Assembly (NCBI GenBank): GCA_016929195.1
Contig: JAFGJG010000016.1
Coordinates: 1 to 53,762, forward strand
Origin: Thermoleophilaceae bacterium
Lineage (GTDB): Bacteria; Actinomycetota; Thermoleophilia; Solirubrobacterales; Thermoleophilaceae
Direction: 5' to 3'
Length of the DNA stretch: 53,762 nt
The notes under the pieces are model-generated. The model saw only the letters and a program-made list of their open reading frames with translations, did not search any database and was not told the DNA's origin. Position 1 is the stretch's first letter; each line of letters opens with the position of its first letter. The position numbers were made by a program, and so were the translations under genes. Positions 32,242 through 43,429 of the stretch are shown one piece after another.

Positions 32242-32679
32242 GTGGCCGAGAAGGCCAGGATCCTCGTCGTCGCCAACCGCACCGCCGAGTCGCCGGAGCT
32301 GCTGGACGCGCTCCAGTCGCGGGCTGTGCGCGGGCCCTGCGAGTTCACGCTCCTCGTGCCCGCCACGCCTCACGGGATCGCCTGGGCGGCCGACATGCAC
32401 TCGGGCGCGTCGGAGGCCGAGGGACACCGCCGCGCGTTCGTGGACGAGCTGCGCGGCGAGGGGCTCGACGTGCGCGACGCCAAGGTCGGCGACGCGGACC
32501 CGCTGGCGGCCGTCTGCGACGAGACGAACTTCTCCGACTACGACGAGCTGATCGTCTCGACGCTGCCGCTCAAGGTCTCGAAGTGGCTTCACATCGACTT
32601 CCCGTCGAAGGCGCGCGCGGCCACCGGCCTCCCCGTGCAGCACGTCGTGGCGAGCGAGGCGAAGGCGGTGGCGCCCTAA
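32242..32679 (+). CDS. UspA-like small alpha/beta protein
   Basis: A 145-residue protein. GTG 32242 is preceded by GGGAGGTGGGA. It opens ARILVVANRTAESPELLDAL and has alternating beta/alpha segments (FTLLVPATPHG, DELIVSTLPLKVSKW, LPVQHVV), the pattern of the universal-stress/HUP fold. No ATP-binding GxxG motif is visible. Its promoter carries the same 28-bp element as the PHP fusion operon, suggesting joint control. Function unknown. Confidence 0.7.
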   Translation: MAEKARILVVANRTAESPELLDALQSRAVRGPCEFTLLVPATPHGIAWAADMHSGASEAEGHRRAFVDELRGEGLDVRDAKVGDADPLAAVCDETNFSDYDELIVSTLPLKVSKWLHIDFPSKARAATGLPVQHVVASEAKAVAP

Positions 32680-32683
32680 CGGC

Positions 32684-32689
32684 TAGTCT
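32684..32689 (+). promoter_or_regulatory. Putative -10 box, leaderless small gene
   Basis: TAGTCT-N7-GTG (32697), without a ribosome site. Confidence 0.45.
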
Positions 32690-32696
32690 CAGGGCC

Positions 32697-32876
32697 GTGG
32701 ACCTGGAGGAGCATTCCCTCGACCCTGTGATCGAGCGCACCTGCGAGGAGTGCGGGGCGCAGCTCACGGACGATGAGATCCGCGCCTCGCTCGAGTCGGG
32801 CGGCCGTTACCTGTGCAGCGTCCACGCGGCCGAGGAGCTGCCCGCCGAGGAGATGGAGACCGAGGGACCGGCCTAG
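32697..32876 (+). CDS. Small Cys-rich protein (zinc-ribbon-like)
   Basis: A 59-residue acidic protein starting at GTG 32697 (VDLEEHSLDPVIE). CEECG at 16-20 and YLCSVH at 39-44 give a C-x2-C...C-x2-H set that could bind zinc. The predicted leaderless promoter and position support a real gene despite its size. It converges on the methyltransferase gene, and both stops share one CTAG. Confidence 0.6.
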   Translation: MDLEEHSLDPVIERTCEECGAQLTDDEIRASLESGGRYLCSVHAAEELPAEEMETEGPA

Positions 32877-34213
32877 CCGGCGCGCCTGAGCAGCGCCACG
32901 CACTCGATGTGCGGCGTCTGCGGGAACATGTCGAACGGCCGGACCGTCTCGAGGACGTAGCCGGCGTCGGCCATCTGCCGGGCGTTCGGCGCCAGCGTGG
33001 TGGGGTTGCAGGACACGTAGACCACGCGCTCGGCCTCGGCCTCGAGCACCCGCCTCACGATCTTCTGCGACAGCCCGGCGCGCGGGGGGTCGACCACCAC
33101 CACGTCCGGCTTGCCGGAGCGCTCGAGCAGCGGCCGCATGGCGGTGCGCACGTCGCCCGCGAAGAAGTGGGCGTTGTCCACCCCGTTCAGGCGCGCGTTC
33201 TCGATCGCGTCGGCCACCGCCTGCTCGACCAGCTCGACGCCCCAGACCTCGCCGGCGTCCAGCGCCAGCGTCAGCGCGATCGTCCCGATCCCGCAGAACA
33301 GGTCGAGCACGCGCTCGCGCCCCGTGAGGGCGGCTAGCCCGCCGGCCGCGCCGTACAGGCGCTCGGCCATCTCGGTGTTCGTCTGGAAGAAGGCGTCCGG
33401 CGAGATCCTGAAGCGGAGCCCGCTGAGCTCCTCCTCGAGCTTCTCGCTCCCCTTGAGCACCTGGGTCTCGCCGTCGCGGGTGGTCTCCGCCACGCCCGCC
33501 GCGCGCGTCCAGAGCACCGAGTCGGCGGGCACGGCCGCGGCGAGCTCCGCGGCCCGGAAGTCGCCCGGGCTCGTGACGATGCGGGCCTGCAGCTGGCCCG
33601 TCCGCCTGCCCTCGCGGACGACGAGGTTGCGGAGCAGCCCCGATTGGTCGCGCCGGTCCCAGGCCGACAGGCCCTCGTCGCGGCACCAGCGCTTCACGGA
33701 CTCGCGCAGCTCGTCCACGCGCTCGGAGGCGAGCACGTCCTCGCTCACGTCGTCGATCAGGTCCCAGCGGCCGGGACGGTGGAAGCCGAGCACCAGCTCT
33801 CCGCGCTCGTCCTCACCGAACGAGTACTCGAGCTTGTTGCGGTAGCCCTCGCGCTGCTCCGCAGCCGTGATCGGCTCGACCGGCGCGTCCTCGAACCCGC
33901 CGAGCCGCTGGAGCGCGTCGCGTACCTGCGACTCCTTCTCGGCGAGCTGGCGCTCGTATGAGAGCACCTGCCAGGGCGCACCGGGGTGCGACGCTCTCGA
34001 CTCGATGCGGTCGGGGCTCGGGTCGAGCAGCTCGACCGAGTCGGCTTCGGCGAACGAGCGCTTCGACTTGGTCACGCGCGCCCGGAGCCTGTCTCCGGGC
34101 AGTCCACCGCGCACGAACACGACGTAGCCCTCGGCGCGCGCCACGCCGGCGCCGCCGTAGGCCAGCCTGTCTATCTGAAGCTCGAGCTCGTCGCCGCGCT
34201 GCGGGCGCGTCAC
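32873..34213 (-). CDS. 23S rRNA (uracil-C5)-methyltransferase, RlmD/RumA family
   Basis: A 446-residue SAM-dependent RNA methyltransferase. A TRAM domain at 5-65 (GGAGVARAEGYVVFVRGGLPGD), SAM motif VLDLFCGIGTIAL, catalytic VYVSCNPTTLA and FDMFPQTPHIECV are all present. The RumA Fe-S motif (CxxxxxCGGCxxQH) reads RASHPGAPWQ (73-82), without Cys, so this member lacks the cluster. Uracil site (1939, 747 or tRNA U54) cannot be decided. GTG 34213 overlaps the upstream stop (GTGA). Confidence 0.88.
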   Translation of the reverse strand: MTRPQRGDELELQIDRLAYGGAGVARAEGYVVFVRGGLPGDRLRARVTKSKRSFAEADSVELLDPSPDRIESRASHPGAPWQVLSYERQLAEKESQVRDALQRLGGFEDAPVEPITAAEQREGYRNKLEYSFGEDERGELVLGFHRPGRWDLIDDVSEDVLASERVDELRESVKRWCRDEGLSAWDRRDQSGLLRNLVVREGRRTGQLQARIVTSPGDFRAAELAAAVPADSVLWTRAAGVAETTRDGETQVLKGSEKLEEELSGLRFRISPDAFFQTNTEMAERLYGAAGGLAALTGRERVLDLFCGIGTIALTLALDAGEVWGVELVEQAVADAIENARLNGVDNAHFFAGDVRTAMRPLLERSGKPDVVVVDPPRAGLSQKIVRRVLEAEAERVVYVSCNPTTLAPNARQMADAGYVLETVRPFDMFPQTPHIECVALLRRAG

Positions 34214-34956
34214 CCGAGCTTCGACTCGATCGCGTTCAGAACCGTCTTGCGGTTGGCGTTGCGGCGCTCGTAGTCGCGCACCTTGCGGAGCTCGGCCGGC
34301 TCGAGGTCGGTCAGCCGGCTCTGGACCTGCGCGGCGGTGAGGTCGTCGAAGGCGGTGATCGGAAAGCTGGGGCCGACGCCCGCCGCCCGTCGCAGGCGGT
34401 CGGCCTGCGCGAGTGCCGGGGACGCCGCGCGGGTGGCCTTGCTGCGAGCGCCGGAGACCTGCTTGCGCGCGTCGCGTGCGGCATCGCTCGCCGCCTTGCG
34501 CGCGTCGCCCGCTCGGTCGTCGATTCCCTCGCGCCCGCGATCGAGCAGTCGCTCGAGGTCCTGGAGCACGTCGTTCGTCTGCTTGCGACCACGCTCGATG
34601 ATGGTCGAGGCGATGCCCTGCGCGCCGTCGACCGTGACCTGGCCGCGCTCGACCGCCTCGCTCAGCGCCTGCTCCACGCGCTCGCGCGTGATCAGCATCA
34701 TGTCGAGCGGGCGGATCAGGTTCTGGCGCAGCGCCTCACGCAGCTCGGCGATCGTCTTCGCGGAGACGTCGGTGCCCGTCTCGGCCGGCTTCGTGGCCGC
34801 GCTCGCGGCCTTTGCCGCACCCTTCGTCGCACGCTGCTGACGTCCGCGCGCCTGACCGCCCTTGCGCGCCGCGGCGGTGCGCTTCGCCTGGGGCGTGCTC
34901 TTCCGTGTGCGGGTGCCGCCGCCGCTCTTCGTCTTGGTGCTCCGTCGCTCAGCCAT
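34210..34956 (-). CDS. Lys/Ala-rich, phasin- or histone-like helical protein
   Basis: A 248-residue protein. Residues 1-55 are Lys/Arg/Ala/Gly/Thr-rich (TKTKSGGGTRTRKSTPQAKRT), like histone H1-type tails. Residues 60-150 are a long amphipathic helical stretch (AELREALRQNLIRPLDMMLITRERV) and the C-terminus has a conserved ITAFDDLTAAQVQSRL / LRKVRDYERRNANRKTVL helix pair. It may bind DNA or a polymer granule. CATAGT lies 7 nt upstream of the ATG, so it is likely leaderless. Confidence 0.72.
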   Translation of the reverse strand: MAERRSTKTKSGGGTRTRKSTPQAKRTAAARKGGQARGRQQRATKGAAKAASAATKPAETGTDVSAKTIAELREALRQNLIRPLDMMLITRERVEQALSEAVERGQVTVDGAQGIASTIIERGRKQTNDVLQDLERLLDRGREGIDDRAGDARKAASDAARDARKQVSGARSKATRAASPALAQADRLRRAAGVGPSFPITAFDDLTAAQVQSRLTDLEPAELRKVRDYERRNANRKTVLNAIESKLG

Positions 34957-34963
34957 GACGTGG

Positions 34964-34969
34964 ACTATG
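34964..34969 (-). promoter_or_regulatory. Putative -10 box, leaderless Lys/Ala-rich gene
   Basis: The minus strand reads CATAGT-N7-ATG (34956). It overlaps the stop codon of the upstream nuclease gene. Confidence 0.4.
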
Positions 34970-35777
34970 GCAGCCTGAACCGCGCCGCGACCGGCGCGTG
35001 GTCGGAGAGCCGGATACGGCGTCCGTCGGGCTCGGCGAGCTCGCGCTCCGCCGGCTCGAGCCGGTGCGGGCGCTCCTCGGTCGCCAGTCCGCGGACGAGC
35101 ACGTGGTCGATGGCGTTCGGACCCGTCGGCTCGCCGAGGCCGAAGCGCTCGCGCAACAGCTCGAACGGGCCCGGGTCGCGGCGCGGGCGGAGGTTGAGGT
35201 CCCCGCCGAGCACGAGCGGGTCGGGCCCGGCCCACTCGACCGCCTGCTCCGCCGCGCGCAGGAGCTCCGCCGACGCGGCCGCCGGCAGACCGGCGCTGGC
35301 ATGGAGGTTCGCCACGCACACGCGGCCGCCGGGCAGCTCCACGCGCGACCAGATCATCCGCCGGCGCTCGGGCCGCTCCGCCAGGCGCATACGGCGTGTC
35401 TCCGCGATGCGTCCGGGACGGCGCACGAGGATCTGGTTCGAGCCGCCCTCGCTCGAGGCGAGCAGGTCCGGGTTGAGGTCGGCCAGCCGCCACTGGAGGG
35501 CGGGCAGGAGGTTGCGTGACGTGCGCACGAGCGCGCCGTCCGAGCGCGTCCGCCGCGCGAAGGCGCGAAACCAGCGCGGCGGGGCCTCCTGCAGCAGCGC
35601 GACGTCCCACGCGAAGCGGTCGAGCAGGAGCGCGAACTCCGGCAGCAGCGAGCGGTTCACCTGGGCGTGCGTGGGGCCGCGCTCGGTGACCTTGAGGAGC
35701 CGCGAACGCGTCGTGAGAAGCGCCGGGTCGGGAGGGAAGTCGCGACCGTGGTAGAGGTTCCAGCTGAGGACTCGCAT
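34965..35777 (-). CDS. Endonuclease/exonuclease/phosphatase family protein
   Basis: A 270-residue EEP-fold hydrolase. MRVLSWNLYHG, VALLQEAP, VCVANLHAS, LVLGGDLNLRP, AIDHVLVRG and LSDHAPV are the metal and catalytic motifs in order. Substrate may be nucleic acid or a phosphoester. It starts at ATG 35777, or two codons upstream at GTG 35783, after AGGAAG. Either start overlaps that of the divergent argF gene, so there is no intergenic region. Confidence 0.88.
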   Translation of the reverse strand: MRVLSWNLYHGRDFPPDPALLTTRSRLLKVTERGPTHAQVNRSLLPEFALLLDRFAWDVALLQEAPPRWFRAFARRTRSDGALVRTSRNLLPALQWRLADLNPDLLASSEGGSNQILVRRPGRIAETRRMRLAERPERRRMIWSRVELPGGRVCVANLHASAGLPAAASAELLRAAEQAVEWAGPDPLVLGGDLNLRPRRDPGPFELLRERFGLGEPTGPNAIDHVLVRGLATEERPHRLEPAERELAEPDGRRIRLSDHAPVAARFRLP

Positions 35778-36637
35778 TGACACGGCACTTCCTGACAGGC
35801 GCGGAGCTTACGAAGGACGAGCTGAACCGGCTCGTCGAGCGGGCGCTCGAGCTGAAGCGCGACCGGCTGGCGTCGCGCGCGCTCGAGGGCAGGAGCGTCG
35901 CGCTCGTGTTCGAGAAGCCGTCCACCCGCACCCGCGCGTCGTTCGACGTTGGCGTGCACGAGCTGGGCGGCCACCCCCTCGTCCTGCGCGGCGACGAGCT
36001 TCAGATCGCGCGCGGCGAGTCCCTCCGCGACTTGGCGCTCGTGCTCTCCCGCATGGTCCACGCGATCGGCGTGCGCACCGGGCCCCACGAGGCGGTCGAG
36101 GAGCTCGCACGGCACGCCGGCGTGCCCGTGGTGAACATGCTGACCCGCGAACACCACCCCTGCCAGGCGCTGGCCGACCTGGTCACGCTGCGCGAGCGCT
36201 TCGGCAGGCTCGACGGCCTGCGGCTCGCGTACGTCGGGGACGGCAACAACGTCGCGCGCTCCCTGGTGATTCTCGGCGAGCTCGCCGGTGTGGACGTGGC
36301 GGTGTCGTCGCCGCCGGAGCTGTCGCTCGACGGGCGCCCGGCCGTGTCGCCTGAGAACGCCGCGAGCGGCGCGCACGCGCTGTACGCCGACGTCTGGGTG
36401 AGCATGGGCGACGAGGACGACACCGAGCTCAAGCGGGAGCTGCTCACCCCCTACCGGCTCGACGAGGCGCTGATGGCCCACGCGCGCGACGACGCGATCG
36501 CGCTCCACTGCCTGCCCGCGCATCCGGGCGAGGAGATCAGCGAGGGCCTCCTGTACGGCGAGCGCTCCGCGGTCTTCGATCAGGCCGAGAACCGGCTGCA
36601 CGCCCAGAAGGCGCTGCTCGAGCTGCTCGTGGGCTGA
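35777..36637 (+). CDS. argF: Ornithine carbamoyltransferase
   Basis: The 286-residue enzyme makes citrulline from ornithine and carbamoyl phosphate. FEKPSTRTRASFD binds carbamoyl phosphate, REHHPCQALADL is the HPxQ loop, DVWVSMGDEDD the ornithine SMG loop, and IALHCLPAHPGEEI carries the active Cys. The start is TTG 35777 after GAGG; no ATG or GTG is available before the conserved HFLTGAELTKDEL. Other arg genes are not nearby. Confidence 0.94.
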   Translation: MTRHFLTGAELTKDELNRLVERALELKRDRLASRALEGRSVALVFEKPSTRTRASFDVGVHELGGHPLVLRGDELQIARGESLRDLALVLSRMVHAIGVRTGPHEAVEELARHAGVPVVNMLTREHHPCQALADLVTLRERFGRLDGLRLAYVGDGNNVARSLVILGELAGVDVAVSSPPELSLDGRPAVSPENAASGAHALYADVWVSMGDEDDTELKRELLTPYRLDEALMAHARDDAIALHCLPAHPGEEISEGLLYGERSAVFDQAENRLHAQKALLELLVG

Positions 36638-36654
36638 ACCGCGCGGGCGGCGGC

Positions 36655-38418
36655 TCAACCGCCCTTGCCCGACCTGCCGCTGCTTCCGGAGGAGCCGCCG
36701 GTCCCCGAGGATCCGCTCCCCGACGACCCGCTCCCCGAGCTTTCGGAGCCCGATGAGCCGCTGCTCCCCGATCCGGAGTTGCCCTGGCCCGAGTTCGCCT
36801 GGCCGGAGTTGCCCTGGCCCGAGTTGCCCTGGCCGGAGTTGCCCGGGCCCGAGTTGCCCTGGCCGGAGTTGCCCGGGGGCGCCTTGACCGTCGTGTCGCC
36901 GCCCGGCGAGGGCCGGTCGCGGCCGTAGGCGTTCCCATTGTCCCCTCCCGCGGCGGGATCGGGCTTCGCGTCGGCTCCGCCCTCAGAAACGCGGGGGGGA
37001 GTATCGGCCGTGCGTGGCTCGGACACCGTGCCGGCCTTCGGAGCCGAGCCTTCACCCGGGGAGGTCGTCGCGCCCGGGCCGGCGGTCGTCCGCCGACCGG
37101 CGGCCCTCTCGGAGCGGGTGGTCACCCGGGCGGCGGCCTTCCGTCCTGTTTCGGGCGTGTCGGTGCCGACCGGGGAACCCGGGGTTCCGGCCGACCGCAC
37201 GAGCGCCGCCGGACGGCTGTTCGCCTGGGACTGCGTGTCGAGGGCCGGGTGCACGAGCGCGCCGCCGACACTTGCGGCCGCGACCGTGGCCACCGCGCCC
37301 TGGGCGATCGGCCCGGCGCCGCCGGAGAGCATCCCGATGATGCGCTCCGGCACGGCGACCAGCACGGACGACCAGGCCGCGGTCCGGCGAGCCGTGTAGT
37401 ACGCGAGGAAGACGCCGACCGCGTGCGCGTCCAGGCGAGTCCCGGCCTCCTCCTTCAGGATCTTCAGCGCCGCCTGCTGCTTCCGCGGCCGGCGGTACGG
37501 GCGGACGGAGGTGATCGCGTCGAAGGTGTCGGCCACGGCGATGATCCGCGCGCCCAGCGGGATCTCGTCGCCGGCCAGGCCGTCGGGGTAGCCGCTGCCG
37601 TCCAACCGCTCGTGGTGGTGGCGCACCATCGCGACGATCTCCGGCTCCTCGAGCGCCTCGAGCAGCGCGGCGCCGCGAACGGGATGCTCCTTTATGAGCT
37701 CGAACTCGTCGTCGGTGAGAGCCCCCGGCTTGTTCAGGACCGCCCGGTCGATCTCGAGCTTGCCCGCATCGTGCACCGCGGCGGCCACGCGAATCCGCGC
37801 CACCTCGTCGTCGGGCAGGCCCATGCGCCTTGCGATCATGTGAGCGTTGCGCGCGACCCGCTGCGAGTGACCGTGCGTGTAGGGGTCACGAGCGTCGAGC
37901 GCCTGGGCCAGGCGCTCGAGGATCTCGATCTGGTGCTCCTGGTCGCGCGCGGCCGCGCCCTCCAGCAGGTCCCGGGTGCGGCGCAGGCGGCGCTCGGTTC
38001 GCAGGCGCCGGGCCCACGACCACAGCATCAGGTCGCCGAAGAGGATGTCCCGGCTCTCGGGACGGCGCTGCCAGAGCCACGAGCCTGCGCTCGCAACCGC
38101 GACGGACAGCGCGCCCGCGACCACGAGCGAGAGAATGATCGACGTCTCGCCGGTGAGGATCTGGACCAGCTCGACGGACGCGAGCGGAGCCGCGACGGTT
38201 CCGAGCGTCACGGCGAGGGCATGCGGCAGGTAGCGCCACGTGCTGCGCGTCTTCACCTCCTCGGCGGCGGGAGCGGGCTGGGCGTGGCGCTCGCCGGGCG
38301 GCTTGGCGAGCAGGGTGGTCATCTCCCCGGTCTGTTCGGCACTCGGGGCCCCTGCGTTGAGCGCAAGTTGGCGCTGATGGACAAGGCGTTCGGGTCTCGT
38401 CTGCGTACCCGCCATCAT
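36655..38418 (-). CDS. Membrane HD-GYP phosphodiesterase with repetitive C-terminal tail
   Basis: A 587-residue protein. Two helices at about 65-85 and 94-116, then an HD-GYP domain (170-320) with HDAGK (216-220), HHHERLDGSGYPDG and ADTFDAI; all catalytic motifs are intact, so it can hydrolyse cyclic di-GMP. A third hydrophobic segment at 345-375 is followed by about 200 disordered residues: Pro/Thr/Ala-rich, then GNSGQ/P repeats, then Ser/Gly. That tail would face outward if residue 345-375 spans the membrane. ATG 38418 and 38415 are both possible. Confidence 0.86.
   Translation of the reverse strand: MMAGTQTRPERLVHQRQLALNAGAPSAEQTGEMTTLLAKPPGERHAQPAPAAEEVKTRSTWRYLPHALAVTLGTVAAPLASVELVQILTGETSIILSLVVAGALSVAVASAGSWLWQRRPESRDILFGDLMLWSWARRLRTERRLRRTRDLLEGAAARDQEHQIEILERLAQALDARDPYTHGHSQRVARNAHMIARRMGLPDDEVARIRVAAAVHDAGKLEIDRAVLNKPGALTDDEFELIKEHPVRGAALLEALEEPEIVAMVRHHHERLDGSGYPDGLAGDEIPLGARIIAVADTFDAITSVRPYRRPRKQQAALKILKEEAGTRLDAHAVGVFLAYYTARRTAAWSSVLVAVPERIIGMLSGGAGPIAQGAVATVAAASVGGALVHPALDTQSQANSRPAALVRSAGTPGSPVGTDTPETGRKAAARVTTRSERAAGRRTTAGPGATTSPGEGSAPKAGTVSEPRTADTPPRVSEGGADAKPDPAAGGDNGNAYGRDRPSPGGDTTVKAPPGNSGQGNSGPGNSGQGNSGQGNSGQANSGQGNSGSGSSGSSGSESSGSGSSGSGSSGTGGSSGSSGRSGKGG
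36776..36880 (-). repeat. 15-bp tandem repeat encoding NSGQG-type pentapeptides
   Basis: GAGTT recurs every 15 bp seven times (36776, 36791, 36806, 36821, 36836, 36851, 36866), with units alternating ...CTGGCCC and ...CTGGCCG. It lies inside the HD-GYP gene and encodes its GNSGQ/GNSGP tail; copy number is likely to vary by slippage in units of five codons. Confidence 0.85.
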
Positions 38419-38447
38419 GTGCCGGAGCACTCGACCCTTGGAGGACC

Positions 38448-38885
38448 ATGAAGACTCTGCTAGCGACGATCTGCGCCAGTCTCGCGCTCGGCCTCGTGGC
38501 GGCCGGCTGCGGCGGGGACGACGACGACAACGGCGGGGACTCCGGGTCGGCCGCCACGACCACCGAGAAGCCCGCCGAGACGACCGGAGGCGGCAGCGGC
38601 GGCGCCGAGGCGGAGGCGAGCGCCAAGGTGTCGATGAAGGACATCGCCTTCAACCCGAGCAACATCACCGTCGCCAAGGGCGGGTCCGTCACGTGGACCA
38701 ACGACGACTCCGTCGGTCATGACGTGACGAAGGACTCCGGCCCCGGACCCGACTTCAAGTCCGGCGACCCGGGCGGCATCGCGTCCGGCGACGCCTTCAC
38801 TCAGAAGTTCGACGCCCCTGGCTCGATCAAGTACGTCTGCACCGTGCACCCCGGCATGGAGGGAACGGTCACCGTCACGAAGTGA
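38448..38885 (+). CDS. Cupredoxin lipoprotein (plastocyanin/amicyanin-like)
   Basis: A 145-residue protein. The signal peptide ends in a lipobox (LVAAGC), followed by an Asp/Gly/Thr-rich linker and a type 1 copper domain (about 60-145). Copper ligands are His in SVGHDV and Cys, His, Met in VCTVHPGM. It likely shuttles electrons at the cell surface. ATG 38448 follows GGAGGA. It is divergent from the HD-GYP gene with a 29-bp gap. Confidence 0.92.
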   Translation: MKTLLATICASLALGLVAAGCGGDDDDNGGDSGSAATTTEKPAETTGGGSGGAEAEASAKVSMKDIAFNPSNITVAKGGSVTWTNDDSVGHDVTKDSGPGPDFKSGDPGGIASGDAFTQKFDAPGSIKYVCTVHPGMEGTVTVTK

Positions 38886-38892
38886 CGGTGAC

Positions 38893-41488
<2,596 letters not shown>

Positions 41489-41493
41489 CACCT

Positions 41494-41574
41494 TCCCTTC
41501 GCCGGCATTACCCGGTTCAGGTTCCACGGTCGGCGGCGCCGCAGCCGCCCTCTCAGCCCGTTCCCCGAGCTCCC
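41494..41574 (-). promoter_or_regulatory. TPP riboswitch (THI box)
   Basis: The minus strand carries the aptamer blocks in order: GAGCTCGGGGAACGGG, CTGAGAGGG (41548-41556 region), a GC-rich optional stem (GGCGGC...GCCGCC), ACCTGAACCGGGTAATGCC and GGCGAAGGGA. These match the conserved pyrimidine- and pyrophosphate-binding helices. The thiO ribosome site GGGAAGG overlaps the last block, so thiamine pyrophosphate probably blocks translation initiation of thiO-thiSG. Confidence 0.93.
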
Positions 41575-41586
41575 GTACCTACGCGC

Positions 41587-41799
41587 TCAATCGTATCGCC
41601 GGGTGGGGTACTCGTCCGGCGAGCGGGGACGGTCGTTCACGAGGAACATCACCGCCAGCGAGATCACCAGCCCGATGATCCCGACGATCATCAGGATCAG
41701 CCCGACGGTCTGGAGCTCGATGCCCTGGACGGTGGCCGTGACGGCGTAGCGCAGGATGGCGCCCACCGCGATCAGGAAGATTGAGGTGCCGATTCCCAT
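41587..41799 (-). CDS. Small membrane protein (DUF6458-like)
   Basis: A 70-residue protein. MGIGTSIFLIAVGAILRYAVTA forms helix 1, a short loop TVQGIELQTVG follows, and helix 2 is LILMIVGIIGLVISLAVMFLV with a charged tail. This matches the actinobacterial DUF6458 pattern. Function unknown. It ends just before the TPP riboswitch on the same strand. Confidence 0.82.
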   Translation of the reverse strand: MGIGTSIFLIAVGAILRYAVTATVQGIELQTVGLILMIVGIIGLVISLAVMFLVNDRPRSPDEYPTRRYD

Positions 41800-41930
41800 G
41801 AGGATCTGAAGGGCACGCTAGCCGATCTGCTAGACGTTCTGGACCGCCCACGCGCAACTCGGGCGGAGGGCAAGTGTTCCGGGTGGACCTCGGCCGCAAT
41901 GCCCTCGAGACGGAGGCCGGCTCTCAGATC

Positions 41931-43391
41931 ATGACCAAGTCCCTCAGGACCATCTTCCTATGCGCTCTGGCGCTCGCCGTGCTCGCGGCGGGTGCCGGAT
42001 CCGCGCACGCGAACAGCAGGCAGGTGACGATCATGCAGGACGACGGCCTGCTGTTCCGCTCCGGCGGCGCGGTGCGCGACCAGACGCTCGACGAGATGGC
42101 CGCGCTCGGCGCCGACGTGATCAAGGCGCAGGTCTACTGGAACGAGATCTCGCCCCGCGTGCGCCGCAAGCCCACCGGCTTCGACTCGGCCGACCCCGCC
42201 AGCTACGACTTCGCCGCCTACGACGCGCTCGTCCGGGCGATTGTCGCCCGCGGCATGACGCCGTTCCTCGTCATCGGCAACCGCGCCCCCGACTGGGCCG
42301 TGAAGAAGGTGACGAAGTCCCCGCACGACGGCATCTACCGCCCGAGCAGCAAGGAGTTCCGGCAGTTCGCCCAGGCGGTCGGCCGGCGCTACTCGGGTGA
42401 CTACAACGGGCTGCCGCGGGTGGAGCTGTGGTCGATCTGGAACGAGGCCAACCTGGCGAGCTGGCTCGCCCCCCAGCGCTCGCGGAAGGGCGTGCCGATC
42501 GCCCCGTCGCTCTACCGCAACCTCTACCTGGCGGGCCGTGGCGGCCTCGCCGACACCGGCCACGGGAGCGACACGATCCTGCTCGGCGAGCTGATGCCGC
42601 TCGGCGCCGGCTCGAGGAGCAAGTTCACGCCCACGGACTTCCTGCGCGAGATGGTCTGCCTGGACCGCGCCTACCGCCCCTACCGGGGCACGGCCGCGAA
42701 GGCGCGCGGCTGCCCGAAGAAGGTCAAGCGCATCCCCACCTCCGGCATCGCACTCCACCCCTACCTGCCGCGCGCCGGCCTCAGGGCCCGCCCGCGCGCC
42801 GGTGAGGTGCCGATCACGCGGCTGTCGACGATGACGAGGCAGCTGGACCTGCTCGGCCGGCGCGCCAAGCTGCCGCGGCGCCTGCCGATCTGGCTCACGG
42901 AGTTCGGCTTCCAGACCGATCCGCCCGACCCGTTCCAGACGGCGATCAGGCGCGTCCCCGGGATGATGGACCAGAGCGAGTGGATCGCCTTCCGCAACCG
43001 CCGCGTGCGCTCCTACTCGCAGTACACGCTGCGCGACGAGGGCCTCAAGCCGGGCAGCCGCTTCCAGCGCTACTCCGGCTTCCAGATGGGGCTCCGCTTC
43101 GCGAGCGGCAGGGCGAAGAAGGGCGTGTACGACGCCTTCCGCATGCCCGTGTTCGTGCGTCTGCTCTCGTCGAGCCGCGTGGAGGTTTTCGGCGGGCTCC
43201 GGACCGGAGCCCGTGCGGTGGCGCGGATCGAGTCCCGCCGCCGGGGTGGTCGCTACCGTCCGCTCGGCAAGGCGCGCCTCAGCTCCGCCGGGTACTTCCG
43301 GAAGGTGCTCAGCGTGGGCGGGGCGAATGTCCGTACCTACAGGGTCACGATCAGTGGCCACCGGCGTGTCAAGAAGCCCGTCACGCCCTGA
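41931..43391 (+). CDS. Secreted clan GH-A glycoside hydrolase-like protein (1)
   Basis: A 486-residue protein. ATG 41931 gives a signal peptide ending AGSAHA. A TIM barrel (about 30-400) follows with acid/base Glu in LWSIWNEANL and nucleophile Glu in IWLTEFGFQ, the GH-A pair, as in GH5/39/42. A Cys-bracketed basic loop (VCLDRAYRPYR to RGCPKK) recurs in the next gene. A C-terminal beta domain (410-486) may bind glycan. Substrate unknown. The 131 bp before it hold no other gene. Confidence 0.82.
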   Translation: MTKSLRTIFLCALALAVLAAGAGSAHANSRQVTIMQDDGLLFRSGGAVRDQTLDEMAALGADVIKAQVYWNEISPRVRRKPTGFDSADPASYDFAAYDALVRAIVARGMTPFLVIGNRAPDWAVKKVTKSPHDGIYRPSSKEFRQFAQAVGRRYSGDYNGLPRVELWSIWNEANLASWLAPQRSRKGVPIAPSLYRNLYLAGRGGLADTGHGSDTILLGELMPLGAGSRSKFTPTDFLREMVCLDRAYRPYRGTAAKARGCPKKVKRIPTSGIALHPYLPRAGLRARPRAGEVPITRLSTMTRQLDLLGRRAKLPRRLPIWLTEFGFQTDPPDPFQTAIRRVPGMMDQSEWIAFRNRRVRSYSQYTLRDEGLKPGSRFQRYSGFQMGLRFASGRAKKGVYDAFRMPVFVRLLSSSRVEVFGGLRTGARAVARIESRRRGGRYRPLGKARLSSAGYFRKVLSVGGANVRTYRVTISGHRRVKKPVTP

Positions 43392-43429
43392 CAGCACCCG
43401 ACAGCGCCGTTAAGGAGACACGTCCGCAG

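Noticed and set aside
36776-36880. Regular 15-bp repeat considered as a CRISPR array
   Set aside because: No spacers; the unit length is a multiple of three and it encodes a pentapeptide tail in an intact gene.
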